Origin: Paenibacillus glucanolyticus NBRC 15330
GTDB taxonomy: Bacteria; Bacillota; Bacilli; Paenibacillales; Paenibacillaceae
Direction: 5' to 3'
NCBI RefSeq assembly: GCF_004000885.1
Contig: NZ_BIMC01000022.1
Location: 52,687 to 116,686 of the forward strand
Length of the DNA stretch: 64,000 bases
The position numbers and the translations under genes are program-made. The notes below the pieces were generated by a model. It was not told the DNA's origin. It saw only the letters and a list, made by a program, of their open reading frames with translations, and ran no database searches. Positions 1 to 7,640 of this stretch are shown here, one piece after another; position 1 is the first letter of the stretch; the number at the start of each line of letters is the position of its first letter.

Positions 1-300
1 GTGCAACAATCCAACAACCGTTCCAATAACACAGGAGCAGCCAACACAACCAAACGCGGATTCTTTAGCGGCGGCGGCTTGATGAAAGGTCTTATGATCG
101 GTGGTCTTGCCGGTTTGCTCTTCGGCGGAATGTTCGCTGGCATGGGCTTCATGGGCGAAATTATGGGATTGTTGATTAATCTCATTGCAATCTGGGCTTT
201 GATTATGGTCGTTATGGCTGTTGTACGCGCCGTGAAGAATCGTCGTCAACAAAACGAGCGTCGCGACAACAACAACAATAACAATAATAATCGGTACTAA
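1..300 (+). CDS. Small Gly/Met-rich membrane protein, probably cut off at its 5' end
   Basis: The frame is open from base 1, where a GTG happens to stand, so the true start probably lies upstream of the window. The visible 99 residues have a Ser/Asn-rich head, a Gly-rich hydrophobic stretch (about residues 22-50), a second hydrophobic helix (about 52-75) and a basic tail ending in a run of eight Asn. The layout resembles the C-terminal half of small Gly-rich exported or Tim44-like membrane proteins of Bacillota, but no catalytic motif is present and the function is unknown. It is directly followed, four bases later, by a DUF2653 gene with which it is probably cotranscribed. Confidence 0.6.
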   Translation: MQQSNNRSNNTGAANTTKRGFFSGGGLMKGLMIGGLAGLLFGGMFAGMGFMGEIMGLLINLIAIWALIMVVMAVVRAVKNRRQQNERRDNNNNNNNNRY

Positions 301-303
301 TCC

Positions 304-582
304 ATGGTTCTAAGCATGGACGAAATCGTCAATGCGGTCTGTCTTCACCAGGCGGAACGCAGAGGCGTCAAACCGACAGATGTATCGCTTGAGCTTAGCT
401 GGGATGAGGATACCGGTTATACGGCGGAAGTATGGGTAAGCGGAAGAACCCAGTATTTGATTGAGGCTAACCTCATTGAAGCGATTCTTCGCTACCTGCA
501 CTCCGAGTACAACATTCGCGCATACAGCGAACAGGTAAGACTTGAGCTTGAAGACGAAATTATCGCAATTGTTCAACAATAA
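304..582 (+). CDS. DUF2653 family protein (YxcD-like)
   Basis: A 92-residue acidic soluble protein without signal peptide. Its sequence (MDEIVNAVCLHQAER, GYTAEVWVSGRTQYLIEANL, then a YNIRAY tail) matches the DUF2653/YxcD family of Bacillus and Paenibacillus, whose role is not known. The start at 304 has no clear Shine-Dalgarno sequence; an internal ATG at 316 gives the more usual N terminus beginning MDEIV. It follows the preceding small membrane protein gene by four bases and is closed by a strong terminator, so the two form the end of an operon entering from upstream. Confidence 0.75.
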   Translation: MVLSMDEIVNAVCLHQAERRGVKPTDVSLELSWDEDTGYTAEVWVSGRTQYLIEANLIEAILRYLHSEYNIRAYSEQVRLELEDEIIAIVQQ

Positions 583-594
583 GCAAGAAATCAA

Positions 595-636
595 AAAAAC
601 TGCCGCCTTGCGTAACGCGAGGCGGCAGTTTTTTTA
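595..636. terminator. Bidirectional intrinsic terminator
   Basis: A GC-rich hairpin with arms ACTGCCGCCT and AGGCGGCAGT is flanked by A-runs on the left and T-runs on the right, so it can end both the rightward DUF2653 operon and the leftward GNAT gene that converges on it. Confidence 0.9.
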
Positions 637-684
637 TAATGAACCCTCTTCTCTTCCCAACTTATCTGCAAACGTTCCTGCTGG

Positions 685-1332
685 CTATTCATGCTGCTGA
701 AGACCATCCGGCGTGTACACCATGCAATACTGCCGGAGTGAACTGTTGGGTAACAGAATGACCTTGACCGTGCGATAATCATAGTGCTCATAAATGGGTA
801 CGTTGCTTGGGGTCTGTGTCTCCAACGTACATAAGATATTCTTCGTATGACATTCTGCAAGCAGTGGCTTTATGATCCTCGAAATGTATCCTTGTCCGCG
901 GCAGCCTTCCTGCACAGCAATCATATCCAAGTGCATATACTGCCGGTCGCCCAGCATCGATAGCCAAACTGAACTCATGCTGCGCAAAATGGTTAGTCCT
1001 CGAACAAATCCTCGTATCCCAATGATTCGGCAAATCGGCAAGGATTTGATTATGGCGAGCCCGATCTGTTTCGCATACTTAACGTTAGAGAGCAGTGTTC
1101 CTGCCTGTCGCTCCGAATGGAATACCAACGCCACGGCCTCGAAGTCCTTAGACGTCGTTAATACATCCGAATAAGGATACAACATTTCAATATAGCACTG
1201 GAAAAAAATATTCAGTGCGTCGAGCCTCGTTGTCTCATCAGGCAAAATAAGTTGATATAAAGGGTCATCCTTTGCAAAAGCTCGCGCCAGCGTGCTGGCT
1301 GCCTTTGGAATGTCAGATCGATCTACTCTCAA
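685..1332 (-). CDS. GNAT family N-acetyltransferase
   Basis: A 215-residue single-domain GNAT protein. The acetyl-CoA loop is visible as MIAVQEGCRGQGYISRII (about residues 137-154), preceded by the conserved beta strand MHLDMIAV and followed by the family's C-terminal segment with N-x-x-x-Y-E-H-Y-D-Y. The annotated start is a TTG; the only good Shine-Dalgarno sequence (GAGGTGG on the minus strand) lies about 18 bases further upstream, so the start is uncertain and could be a rare upstream ATT. The substrate cannot be read from the sequence. It is a single-gene unit facing the DUF2653 operon across a shared terminator. Confidence 0.75.
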   Translation of the reverse strand: MRVDRSDIPKAASTLARAFAKDDPLYQLILPDETTRLDALNIFFQCYIEMLYPYSDVLTTSKDFEAVALVFHSERQAGTLLSNVKYAKQIGLAIIKSLPICRIIGIRGFVRGLTILRSMSSVWLSMLGDRQYMHLDMIAVQEGCRGQGYISRIIKPLLAECHTKNILCTLETQTPSNVPIYEHYDYRTVKVILLPNSSLRQYCMVYTPDGLQQHE

Positions 1333-1418
1333 TAATGTGCTATAAATAATTCCACCTCAAATTGAATTGTCCTTCGAATCAGCAGTTTCATACATGCTCA
1401 TGCTATACGCTATTTTAG

Positions 1419-1895
1419 CTAGGAAGAATCCACATGAAACACCTGATACTGCTTCCGGTATTCCCCGGGGGTGTACGACGATTGACGTTTGAATAACCGT
1501 GTAAAGTAGTTATTATCCTGGAAGCCGCATTGCTCTCCGATTTTGATCAGGGACAGCTCCGAATGTGCCAGCAGCCGTTTAGCTCGCTCAATCTGCAGAT
1601 GATGTCTGTATTGCAGAGGACTCATCCCCGAGTATTGCTTCAAGCAGCGCGCCAAATAATCAAAATGATAATGCAGCTCGCGGTCCAACTCTCCCGAATC
1701 AAAGGGCTGCTCCAGGTGATTCGCCAAGTAGGAAGCTACCTTTTCGCCAAGAAAATAGGATCCGGCATGCGGACTGCTCTTTCTCATCCCGTTCTGCAAT
1801 TGCAGGAGAAGCTGACCGAACAAATTATGCAGCTCAAACGATCGGTATGGTGTAAGCGCACTGTGCAGTACAAGCATATAACATCTATTCCTCAT
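1419..1895 (-). CDS. AraC family regulator lacking its N-terminal sensor domain (likely remnant)
   Basis: Only 158 residues are present, against roughly 270-290 for ordinary AraC regulators. The C-terminal double helix-turn-helix is intact (KVASYLANHLEQPFDS, then ERAKRLLAHS, IGEQCGFQDNNYFTRLFKR and TPGEYRKQY), but the cupin sensor domain is missing. Upstream, the frame runs straight into the end of a DUF6809 gene: the two overlap by 11 bases in the sequence ATGAGGAATAG. Either the gene is a 5'-truncated remnant at a recombination junction, or it is a stand-alone DNA-binding domain expressed by translational coupling. No own Shine-Dalgarno sequence stands at the expected distance. Confidence 0.6.
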   Translation of the reverse strand: MRNRCYMLVLHSALTPYRSFELHNLFGQLLLQLQNGMRKSSPHAGSYFLGEKVASYLANHLEQPFDSGELDRELHYHFDYLARCLKQYSGMSPLQYRHHLQIERAKRLLAHSELSLIKIGEQCGFQDNNYFTRLFKRQSSYTPGEYRKQYQVFHVDSS

Positions 1896-2154
1896 TAAAT
1901 ACTTCGATCATCAACAGGGCACCTTTTCTAAATCCATGCACGAACGCTGCCGCCGTATGCATTGCACTTGATTGACCTGCCAAATCAAACAACTCTTCAA
2001 TTTGCTCAAATTCAGTTTCCGATAAATTTTTTTTGAAGGACTCCATGCAGCTAGAAATTTTTCTATTAATTGACTTATAATTTGGATCGATAGATTTTAT
2101 TGATTCATCAGGACGCCAATTTCCATAGTATATTTCCTCTAGAATACTAATCAT
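1885..2154 (-). CDS. DUF6809 family small protein
   Basis: The ATG at 2154 is chosen because it follows a strong purine tract (GGAAAGGAAGGGGAA on the minus strand) and gives the family's usual N terminus MISILEEIYYGNWRP; a longer reading to 2244 lacks such support. The 89-residue protein carries the typical pattern of short acidic helices and the end AAFVHGFRKGALLMIEVF seen in DUF6809 proteins of clostridia and paenibacilli. Members are often linked to mobile or accessory DNA, and their function is unknown. The gene's low GC content relative to its neighbours and its abutment on a decapitated AraC gene suggest it arrived by insertion or deletion at this spot. Confidence 0.7.
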   Translation of the reverse strand: MISILEEIYYGNWRPDESIKSIDPNYKSINRKISSCMESFKKNLSETEFEQIEELFDLAGQSSAMHTAAAFVHGFRKGALLMIEVFNEE

Positions 2155-2316
2155 TTCCCCTTCCTTTCCTTTAAACACGTCTGATTTATTAGATAAGCTT
2201 ACACCATAAAAATAAATCGATTGATATTTATGCAAATTCCGCATAGGTTTTTCTGTCGCAGTGAGCTCTCCCCCTGATGAGGACTCTTCTATTCAATGGA
2301 ACTAGGGCCTGTATAT

Positions 2317-2345
2317 TCCAGAGCTATCCTATCTTATGGTATAAT
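2317..2345 (+). promoter_or_regulatory. Possible sigma-A promoter of the TraB/GumN gene
   Basis: A perfect TATAAT (2340-2345) stands about 60 bases before the start codon of the TraB-like gene. The -35 region at 17-base spacing (TTCCAG) is poor, so the call rests mainly on the -10 box. Confidence 0.35.
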
Positions 2346-2401
2346 CTACTATTGTGGTGGTTATCTTCCATACAGAACCGATTTGAGAGGAGAACAATTT
2401 C

Positions 2402-3793
2402 ATGCAAGAACACAAACGCTGGAGTAGAGTCAAGCGCTGGGCCGGTGCCGGGGCATTAAGCTTAACCATTTTGTTAGGCAATGTCTTCCCGATTCATGCC
2501 GACACACCGACTGCTCCCGTACCCGACATCAGCCCTTGGTCGATAGCTACACTGAACGAAGGTGAGAAATACGGCATATATCCGATGGAATGGTATTATG
2601 ACGGAACCTTCAGACAATCCATTACGGAAGATAAGTTTCAATCTTTAATGGCTACTACGGCGAAGAAGCTGGATCAGCTGGGTCTTAAGAAAAAAGAAGC
2701 TTCCTTGTCCTATGTAACAGCCGATGTAATCACAAGAGAAATGGTCATCACCTCTTTATTCAAGCTCCTGTCCAATTACGAGCTGCCGGAAGCTTTCGGG
2801 AACACGGCGGTCAAAACGATGGATTACATGCAGCAAAAAGGCATCGTAAAAGGCACCAAAGCAGGTCTGCAGCTGGATCAGCCTTCAAGTGTCGAACAAG
2901 CGGTTGTGATGGCCAGCCGATTGATTGAGTATACATATGATACGGCCGATGGCGGAGCCGAAGGCCTGATGTGGAAAGTGACTAACGATAACAACACACT
3001 GTATTTGCTCGGATCGGTTCATTTGGGATTGACCGACATGTATCCGATGCATCCGAGCATTCGCGATGCGTTTGCGGCATCGGACGATCTTTGGGTCGAG
3101 GTTGATATTGTCAACGGGGATATGTCTTATTTCCAAGAGAAGATGATGTACAGTGACGGTACGAAGCTGCAGGATCATATATCCGCAACTTCCTACGAGA
3201 AGCTGCAGAAGACGCTGAAAAAGCTGGCACTGCCAGCAAACACGTTTGATAGCTTCAAGCCCTTTGGCGTATCCAACACCCTCTCCACGTTCGGTTATTT
3301 CGAGAATCCGGCCGACAGTGCGTTGGCCATGGCAACCGGTATCGACAGCTATTTCCTTACTAGTGCCATGCTGACAGGCAAGCCAATTCATGAGCTGGAG
3401 AGCATTAAGCTGCAAGCTGACCTGTTCGCTGACGTGCCTGCCGAAACGCAGGAGAAAGAATTGAATGAGCTGCTGGATGTCCTCTTGTCAGAAAAAGGAT
3501 CGCAGGAAATTGCCAACAACCTGAAGCAAATGCAGCTGGATTGGATTGAAGGCGACGTGGAAGGCCTGAAGAAAACCCTGACCGCTGACGGACAGCTCAC
3601 CCAAGGGGAAACCAATCAGCGTCTGATCGGCGAACGAGACAAGAACATGGCCATTAAACTGTCCGAGCTGCTGGAAAAAGAAGGAGAGCATACTTCCTTT
3701 GTCGTGGTAGGCGCGGCACATTATGTCATGGATGGCATGGTTGTCGATTTATTAAAAGAAAAAGGTTATGATGTACAGCTTGTACAGAAATAA
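2402..3793 (+). CDS. Secreted TraB/GumN family protein with SLH-like N-terminal region
   Basis: A 463-residue protein starting after GAGAGGAGAAC. Residues 1-33 form a signal peptide with a basic start, a hydrophobic core and a probable cut after IHA. Residues about 40-180 contain two segments resembling S-layer-homology modules (G-x-Y-P, then ITREMVITSLFKLL and KGIVKG..SSVEQAVVMASRLI). The C-terminal half is the TraB/GumN domain: LYLLGSVHLG near residue 203 carries the first conserved motif and VVGAAHYVMDG near residue 440 the last, with an E-rich HELES motif between. The family includes Tiki-like metalloprotease folds, but substrates in Bacillota are unknown. It is monocistronic, ended by a terminator. 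Confidence 0.8.
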   Translation: MQEHKRWSRVKRWAGAGALSLTILLGNVFPIHADTPTAPVPDISPWSIATLNEGEKYGIYPMEWYYDGTFRQSITEDKFQSLMATTAKKLDQLGLKKKEASLSYVTADVITREMVITSLFKLLSNYELPEAFGNTAVKTMDYMQQKGIVKGTKAGLQLDQPSSVEQAVVMASRLIEYTYDTADGGAEGLMWKVTNDNNTLYLLGSVHLGLTDMYPMHPSIRDAFAASDDLWVEVDIVNGDMSYFQEKMMYSDGTKLQDHISATSYEKLQKTLKKLALPANTFDSFKPFGVSNTLSTFGYFENPADSALAMATGIDSYFLTSAMLTGKPIHELESIKLQADLFADVPAETQEKELNELLDVLLSEKGSQEIANNLKQMQLDWIEGDVEGLKKTLTADGQLTQGETNQRLIGERDKNMAIKLSELLEKEGEHTSFVVVGAAHYVMDGMVVDLLKEKGYDVQLVQK

Positions 3794-3821
3794 ACAAGGT
3801 ATCCTGCTGTATTGATATTGT

Positions 3822-3860
3822 ATCGCCCTGTCCGTATTCATGTGGACAGGGCGATTTTTT
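3822..3860 (+). terminator. Intrinsic terminator of the TraB/GumN gene
   Basis: Perfect 12-bp arms ATCGCCCTGTCC and GGACAGGGCGAT around a 10-base loop are followed by a run of six T. It overlaps a spurious upstream extension of the UbiD reading frame and so helps place the UbiD start downstream. Confidence 0.93.
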
Positions 3861-3965
3861 ATATATAGAGATGCTCCGCATGTATCATGTGTCATTGACC
3901 TGCGCTCACAGATTACCGATAATAGTAGAATGAGTTCACTATCTTCAAAGGATTGGAGCTATATC

Positions 3966-5804
3966 ATGAAATATCACAATTTGGAAGAGTGCATCATCGA
4001 TCTGGAAAAAAACGGGCATTTAGTTCGTATACATGAAGAGGTTGACCCTCATCTTGAAATGGCAGCCATACATATGAAGGTCTACGAGGCAGGCGGCCCG
4101 GCACTGTTGTTTGAGAACGTAAAAGGTTCGAACTTCCGTGCGGTATCCAACCTGTTTGGAACGATGGAGCGCAGCAAATTCATTTTTCGGGACACGTTCG
4201 AGTCTACGCAAGATGTCATTGCATTGCGCAATGAACCCATGAAAGCGCTCAAGAATCCTTTTAAATATGTCGGGACGGGATTAGCAGCTAAAACCGCATT
4301 GCCTCTCAAAAAAACAACCGCCCTCCCGCAAGGGTTTCAGGAAATCCAAATCGCCGATCTGCCGCTGATCAAACATTGGAAGGACGACGGCGGCGCTTTT
4401 GTCACCTTACCACAAGTGTATTCCGAAGATCCGGAAAAACCGGGCATTATGAATTCCAATCTGGGGATGTACCGCGTCCAGCTTACAGGCAACGAATATG
4501 AAATGAACAAAGAAGTCGGCATCCATTACCAGATCCACCGCGGCATCGGCATCCATCAGGCAAAAGCAAACAAGCTGGGCCAGCCTCTTAAAGTAAGTAT
4601 TTTTATAGGGGGTCCACCTGCCCACACGATATCGGCCGTGATGCCGTTGCCTGAGGGCATGAGCGAGCTTACCTTCGCGGGTTTGCTGTCAGGGCGCCAT
4701 TTCCGGTACAGCTATGTCGATGGTTATTGTATAAGCCACGATGCGGATTTTGTAATTACAGGGGAGATTCATCCCGGCGAGACCAAACCGGAAGGACCAT
4801 TCGGTGATCATCTGGGCTATTACAGCCTTGTTCATCCTTTTCCTGTCATGAGAGTGCACAAGGTGTATGCCAAACAGCGGGCCATTTATCCGTTTACGGT
4901 TGTCGGCAGACCGCCGCAGGAAGATACGTCCTTTGGAGAGCTGATTCATGAGCTGACCGGCGGAGCGATTCGCCAAGAGATCCCGGGTGTCAAAGAAGTG
5001 CATGCGGTTGATGCTGCCGGGGTTCACCCCCTGCTGTTTGCCATTGGCAGCGAACGCTACACCCCCTACCAACAAGTAAAACAGCCGGCAGAGCTGCTCA
5101 CGATTGCCAATCGGATTCTAGGCACCGGCCAATTGAGTCTGGCCAAATATCTGTTCATTGCCGCTGAAGAGAAACAAGCGTTAAGCACGCACCATATCGA
5201 GGGGTTCTTGACGTATATCTTGGAGCGCATCAATCTGCACCGGGACATCCATTTTCAGACCAATACTACAATCGATACCCTCGATTATTCCGGAACCGGA
5301 CTCAATACTGGCAGCAAGGTTGTCTTTGCAGCGGTTGGGGATAAAAAAAGAGAGCTCTGCCATGAAGTGCCTGAAACCTTGAAGGATCTGCCAGGATTCT
5401 CCCCTGCCCGATTGATCATGCCAGGCATTGTGGCTATACAGGGTTCCCCATTTACGAGTTATTCCGATGTGCAGCTGGAAATGGACGGACTAAGCGAGGC
5501 TATTCGAGCTAGAGGTCAACTCCCCTCATGTCCGATGATCATTCTATGTGATGACAGTGAATTCATGAGTGCGGCTATCAGCAATTTTCTCTGGGCGACC
5601 TTTACGCGAAGCAACCCTTCCCATGACATTCACGGTGTGAACGGCTACTATGAGCACAAGCATTGGGGCTGCGACAATATCATTATCGATGCCCGTTCGA
5701 AACCGCATCAAGCACCGCCCCTCATTCCGGATGCCGCAGTCGAACAACATATCAAGCGCTTGTTTACAGACGGCGGCAGTTTAAGCCGCATTCAAATACG
5801 CTAG
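3966..5804 (+). CDS. UbiD family (prFMN-dependent) decarboxylase, long form
   Basis: The start at 3966 is preceded by GGAG at seven bases and gives the family N terminus MKYHNLEECIIDLEKNGHL; the upstream in-frame ATG at 3840 lies inside a terminator. The 612-residue product is longer than classical UbiD (about 490) and resembles the roughly 600-residue branch found in epsilonproteobacteria and some Bacillota. Family motifs are visible: the metal/prFMN region PEGPFGDHLGYYS and the VVGRPPQEDTSFGEL segment. Such enzymes decarboxylate aromatic or unsaturated acids with prenylated FMN made by UbiX; no ubiX is in this window, so the cofactor must come from elsewhere. The substrate is unknown. It stands alone between two terminators. 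Confidence 0.82.
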   Translation: MKYHNLEECIIDLEKNGHLVRIHEEVDPHLEMAAIHMKVYEAGGPALLFENVKGSNFRAVSNLFGTMERSKFIFRDTFESTQDVIALRNEPMKALKNPFKYVGTGLAAKTALPLKKTTALPQGFQEIQIADLPLIKHWKDDGGAFVTLPQVYSEDPEKPGIMNSNLGMYRVQLTGNEYEMNKEVGIHYQIHRGIGIHQAKANKLGQPLKVSIFIGGPPAHTISAVMPLPEGMSELTFAGLLSGRHFRYSYVDGYCISHDADFVITGEIHPGETKPEGPFGDHLGYYSLVHPFPVMRVHKVYAKQRAIYPFTVVGRPPQEDTSFGELIHELTGGAIRQEIPGVKEVHAVDAAGVHPLLFAIGSERYTPYQQVKQPAELLTIANRILGTGQLSLAKYLFIAAEEKQALSTHHIEGFLTYILERINLHRDIHFQTNTTIDTLDYSGTGLNTGSKVVFAAVGDKKRELCHEVPETLKDLPGFSPARLIMPGIVAIQGSPFTSYSDVQLEMDGLSEAIRARGQLPSCPMIILCDDSEFMSAAISNFLWATFTRSNPSHDIHGVNGYYEHKHWGCDNIIIDARSKPHQAPPLIPDAAVEQHIKRLFTDGGSLSRIQIR

Positions 5805-5857
5805 CAGCCGTAAACGTGCTTTGAATCGTATTACCTTCAAATGAAAGCAAACCTAAA

Positions 5858-5901
5858 ATGGGCTGGTCCTTAGTCATTACTGACTTTGGATCAGTCCATT
5901 T
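5858..5901. terminator. Bidirectional terminator between converging genes
   Basis: Arms ATGGGCTGGTCC and GGATCAGTCCAT pair over 12 bases with two G-U pairs, and an inner AGTCA/TGACT stem extends the hairpin. It separates the rightward UbiD gene from the leftward Btr-like regulator, whose stop codon it adjoins. Confidence 0.7.
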
Positions 5902-5902
5902 A

Positions 5903-7528
5903 TTATGCCAGCACCCTCAGCACATCTTCAATCTTCTTCCCATGCGAGATCACCCCATAATTCATCCAGGTCAGAAAATCGACCTCGTACACGCAGCCGC
6001 CCTGTACAGCAGGTAGTGATTTCCATTCTGACCAGTCCAGCATACTCCGTTCCTCCCCTTCCCAGGAAGAATGACGCTTATCAAACGTAATGAACAGATG
6101 ATCGGCATCCAGCAACTTCAACCATTCCTTGGTAAGGCTGGCTATCCTGGCCCCCCGGGACAACTGCAGAACGAGTGGATGCGGGGTCAGACCAAGGTCC
6201 TTGTACAGTATAGGTCCCGTATATCCGTGATCAGGACCCGCATAGAGACTGATTCCGAGGGCTGATATTCGAAGACAAGCAACGGTCTGTGTACGGACCG
6301 ATTGCCTAAGAAGCCTCTTGGCTTCGCTGGCCTTATACTCATACTGTGAAATGATATCCAACACGCGGTCCTTCCTGCCCAACAGTTCCGCCGATTTACG
6401 CAGGGTCAGACGCCAATCCTCACCCGGGTGCGGGAACTGATACGTTGGAGCCAACCGTCCCAAACCATCGTCCGACATCCAGCGTTCAAACCCGATATTT
6501 ATGATAATGCAGTCAGGCTTATGACAAGACAGTACAGCAATATCCTCGTTCTCAATATCAATAACCGGGACGTGCAGCAAACCGAGGTAATCCTGCTTAC
6601 CCCATCTGGAGTGTGAGCACTGCACGACCGGGGTTATTCCGAGGGCCACCAGAAAATCTTCAAGGAAAGGTGCAAACACTCGCATATTCTCCTGTCGGTA
6701 GTGGTTACGGCGATATTGTCCAGGAGAAACACCAACAGTTTGTTTGAAACGACGGTTAAAATAATATTCGCTGTTAAAACCGACAAACTGTGCAATGTCC
6801 AGCAGTCGGTCATCGCTTGCCAGCAGCATATCTTTTGCCCGATCTATTCGAATCCCGTTCAGATAATCGAGGGGATACTGGGTCGTAATCTCTTTGAATA
6901 TACGTGTATAATGCCAGCGTGCAACATTAGCTAATTCAGCCAGTTGTTCCACGGTCCATGGGTTTGCATAATGCTCTTTCAGATGTTCAATCGATAACTC
7001 TACAGCATGACGCATATTCAACGTGTAAGAATCGTTCTGATTCTGACGATATAGGAATAGCATGAACGCTTGAAAACAGACGGCTAATTCGAAGGATTCA
7101 AGTTCGTTACATGTATGCCGGTGCCGATAAAGGCTTTCCAGATAGTCGATGCATTGGGAGAACGGGCGGCACAACAGTTCCCCCTGCCGCAGAGAAGATT
7201 GAGAGCTCCGTACAGGCGCAGTTTGTCCAGGGTCATCTCCCTCACTCCGCCAGAGTTCATAAGTTAAATGATAGAAACACATGCCTTCTGTTTCAGAACG
7301 GAGACGTGCTGTCGAACCGGGAGCTATCAGATAACTCTGCCCTCCACGCATAGTGAGCTCTGTTTTATCCAAGACCCATTTCCCGCTTCCGGCCGTCACG
7401 ATCAGCAGCGTAAACTCGTTGCCCTGCACGAAATCTTCCCGCCAATCGATGTACTCTGAACGAAGCTGAATATCCTTCAACACATAGAACCAAGTGGAGC
7501 GGTTTATCCTGCCGTTCTCATTCTTCAT
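5903..7528 (-). CDS. AraC-type regulator fused to a siderophore-binding-protein domain (Btr-like)
   Basis: A 541-residue three-part protein: an N-terminal cupin-like arm (about 1-160), an AraC double HTH (about 175-275, with LAELANVARWHYTRIFKE and FVGFNSEYYFNRRFKQ) and a C-terminal periplasmic-binding-protein domain (about 285-540). This is the architecture of B. subtilis Btr (YbbB, 529 residues), which senses ferri-bacillibactin and activates the feuABC genes. The C-terminal domain is plainly homologous to the neighbouring lipoprotein (LVALGITPVVQCSHSRWGKQD versus LLALGVTPVVQWYHPSWGKQD), so both should bind the same ligand class. The ATG follows AGGGGAAG. It probably activates the adjacent binding-protein gene. 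Confidence 0.88.
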   Translation of the reverse strand: MKNENGRINRSTWFYVLKDIQLRSEYIDWREDFVQGNEFTLLIVTAGSGKWVLDKTELTMRGGQSYLIAPGSTARLRSETEGMCFYHLTYELWRSEGDDPGQTAPVRSSQSSLRQGELLCRPFSQCIDYLESLYRHRHTCNELESFELAVCFQAFMLFLYRQNQNDSYTLNMRHAVELSIEHLKEHYANPWTVEQLAELANVARWHYTRIFKEITTQYPLDYLNGIRIDRAKDMLLASDDRLLDIAQFVGFNSEYYFNRRFKQTVGVSPGQYRRNHYRQENMRVFAPFLEDFLVALGITPVVQCSHSRWGKQDYLGLLHVPVIDIENEDIAVLSCHKPDCIIINIGFERWMSDDGLGRLAPTYQFPHPGEDWRLTLRKSAELLGRKDRVLDIISQYEYKASEAKRLLRQSVRTQTVACLRISALGISLYAGPDHGYTGPILYKDLGLTPHPLVLQLSRGARIASLTKEWLKLLDADHLFITFDKRHSSWEGEERSMLDWSEWKSLPAVQGGCVYEVDFLTWMNYGVISHGKKIEDVLRVLA

Positions 7529-7574
7529 CTCATCTTCCCCTGACCAAGAAACTTTTTTCGAATATAGTGCAAAG

Positions 7575-7615
7575 AAACAGAAAGCTCATCCAGCGCAGCC
7601 GGCAGCTTTCTGTTT
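7575..7615 (-). terminator. Terminator after the siderophore-binding lipoprotein gene
   Basis: A perfect 12-bp inverted repeat (AAACAGAAAGCT / AGCTTTCTGTTT) lies just beyond the lipoprotein stop codon and before the regulator. The T-tract on the minus strand is short, so partial read-through into the regulator is plausible. Confidence 0.65.
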
Positions 7616-7640
7616 ATATTCTAGTTTACGGACGATCTGC

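Noticed and set aside
3840..3965. Upstream extension of the UbiD gene to an ATG at 3840
   Set aside because: It would place the N terminus inside the preceding terminator; the ATG at 3966 has a good Shine-Dalgarno sequence and the family N terminus.
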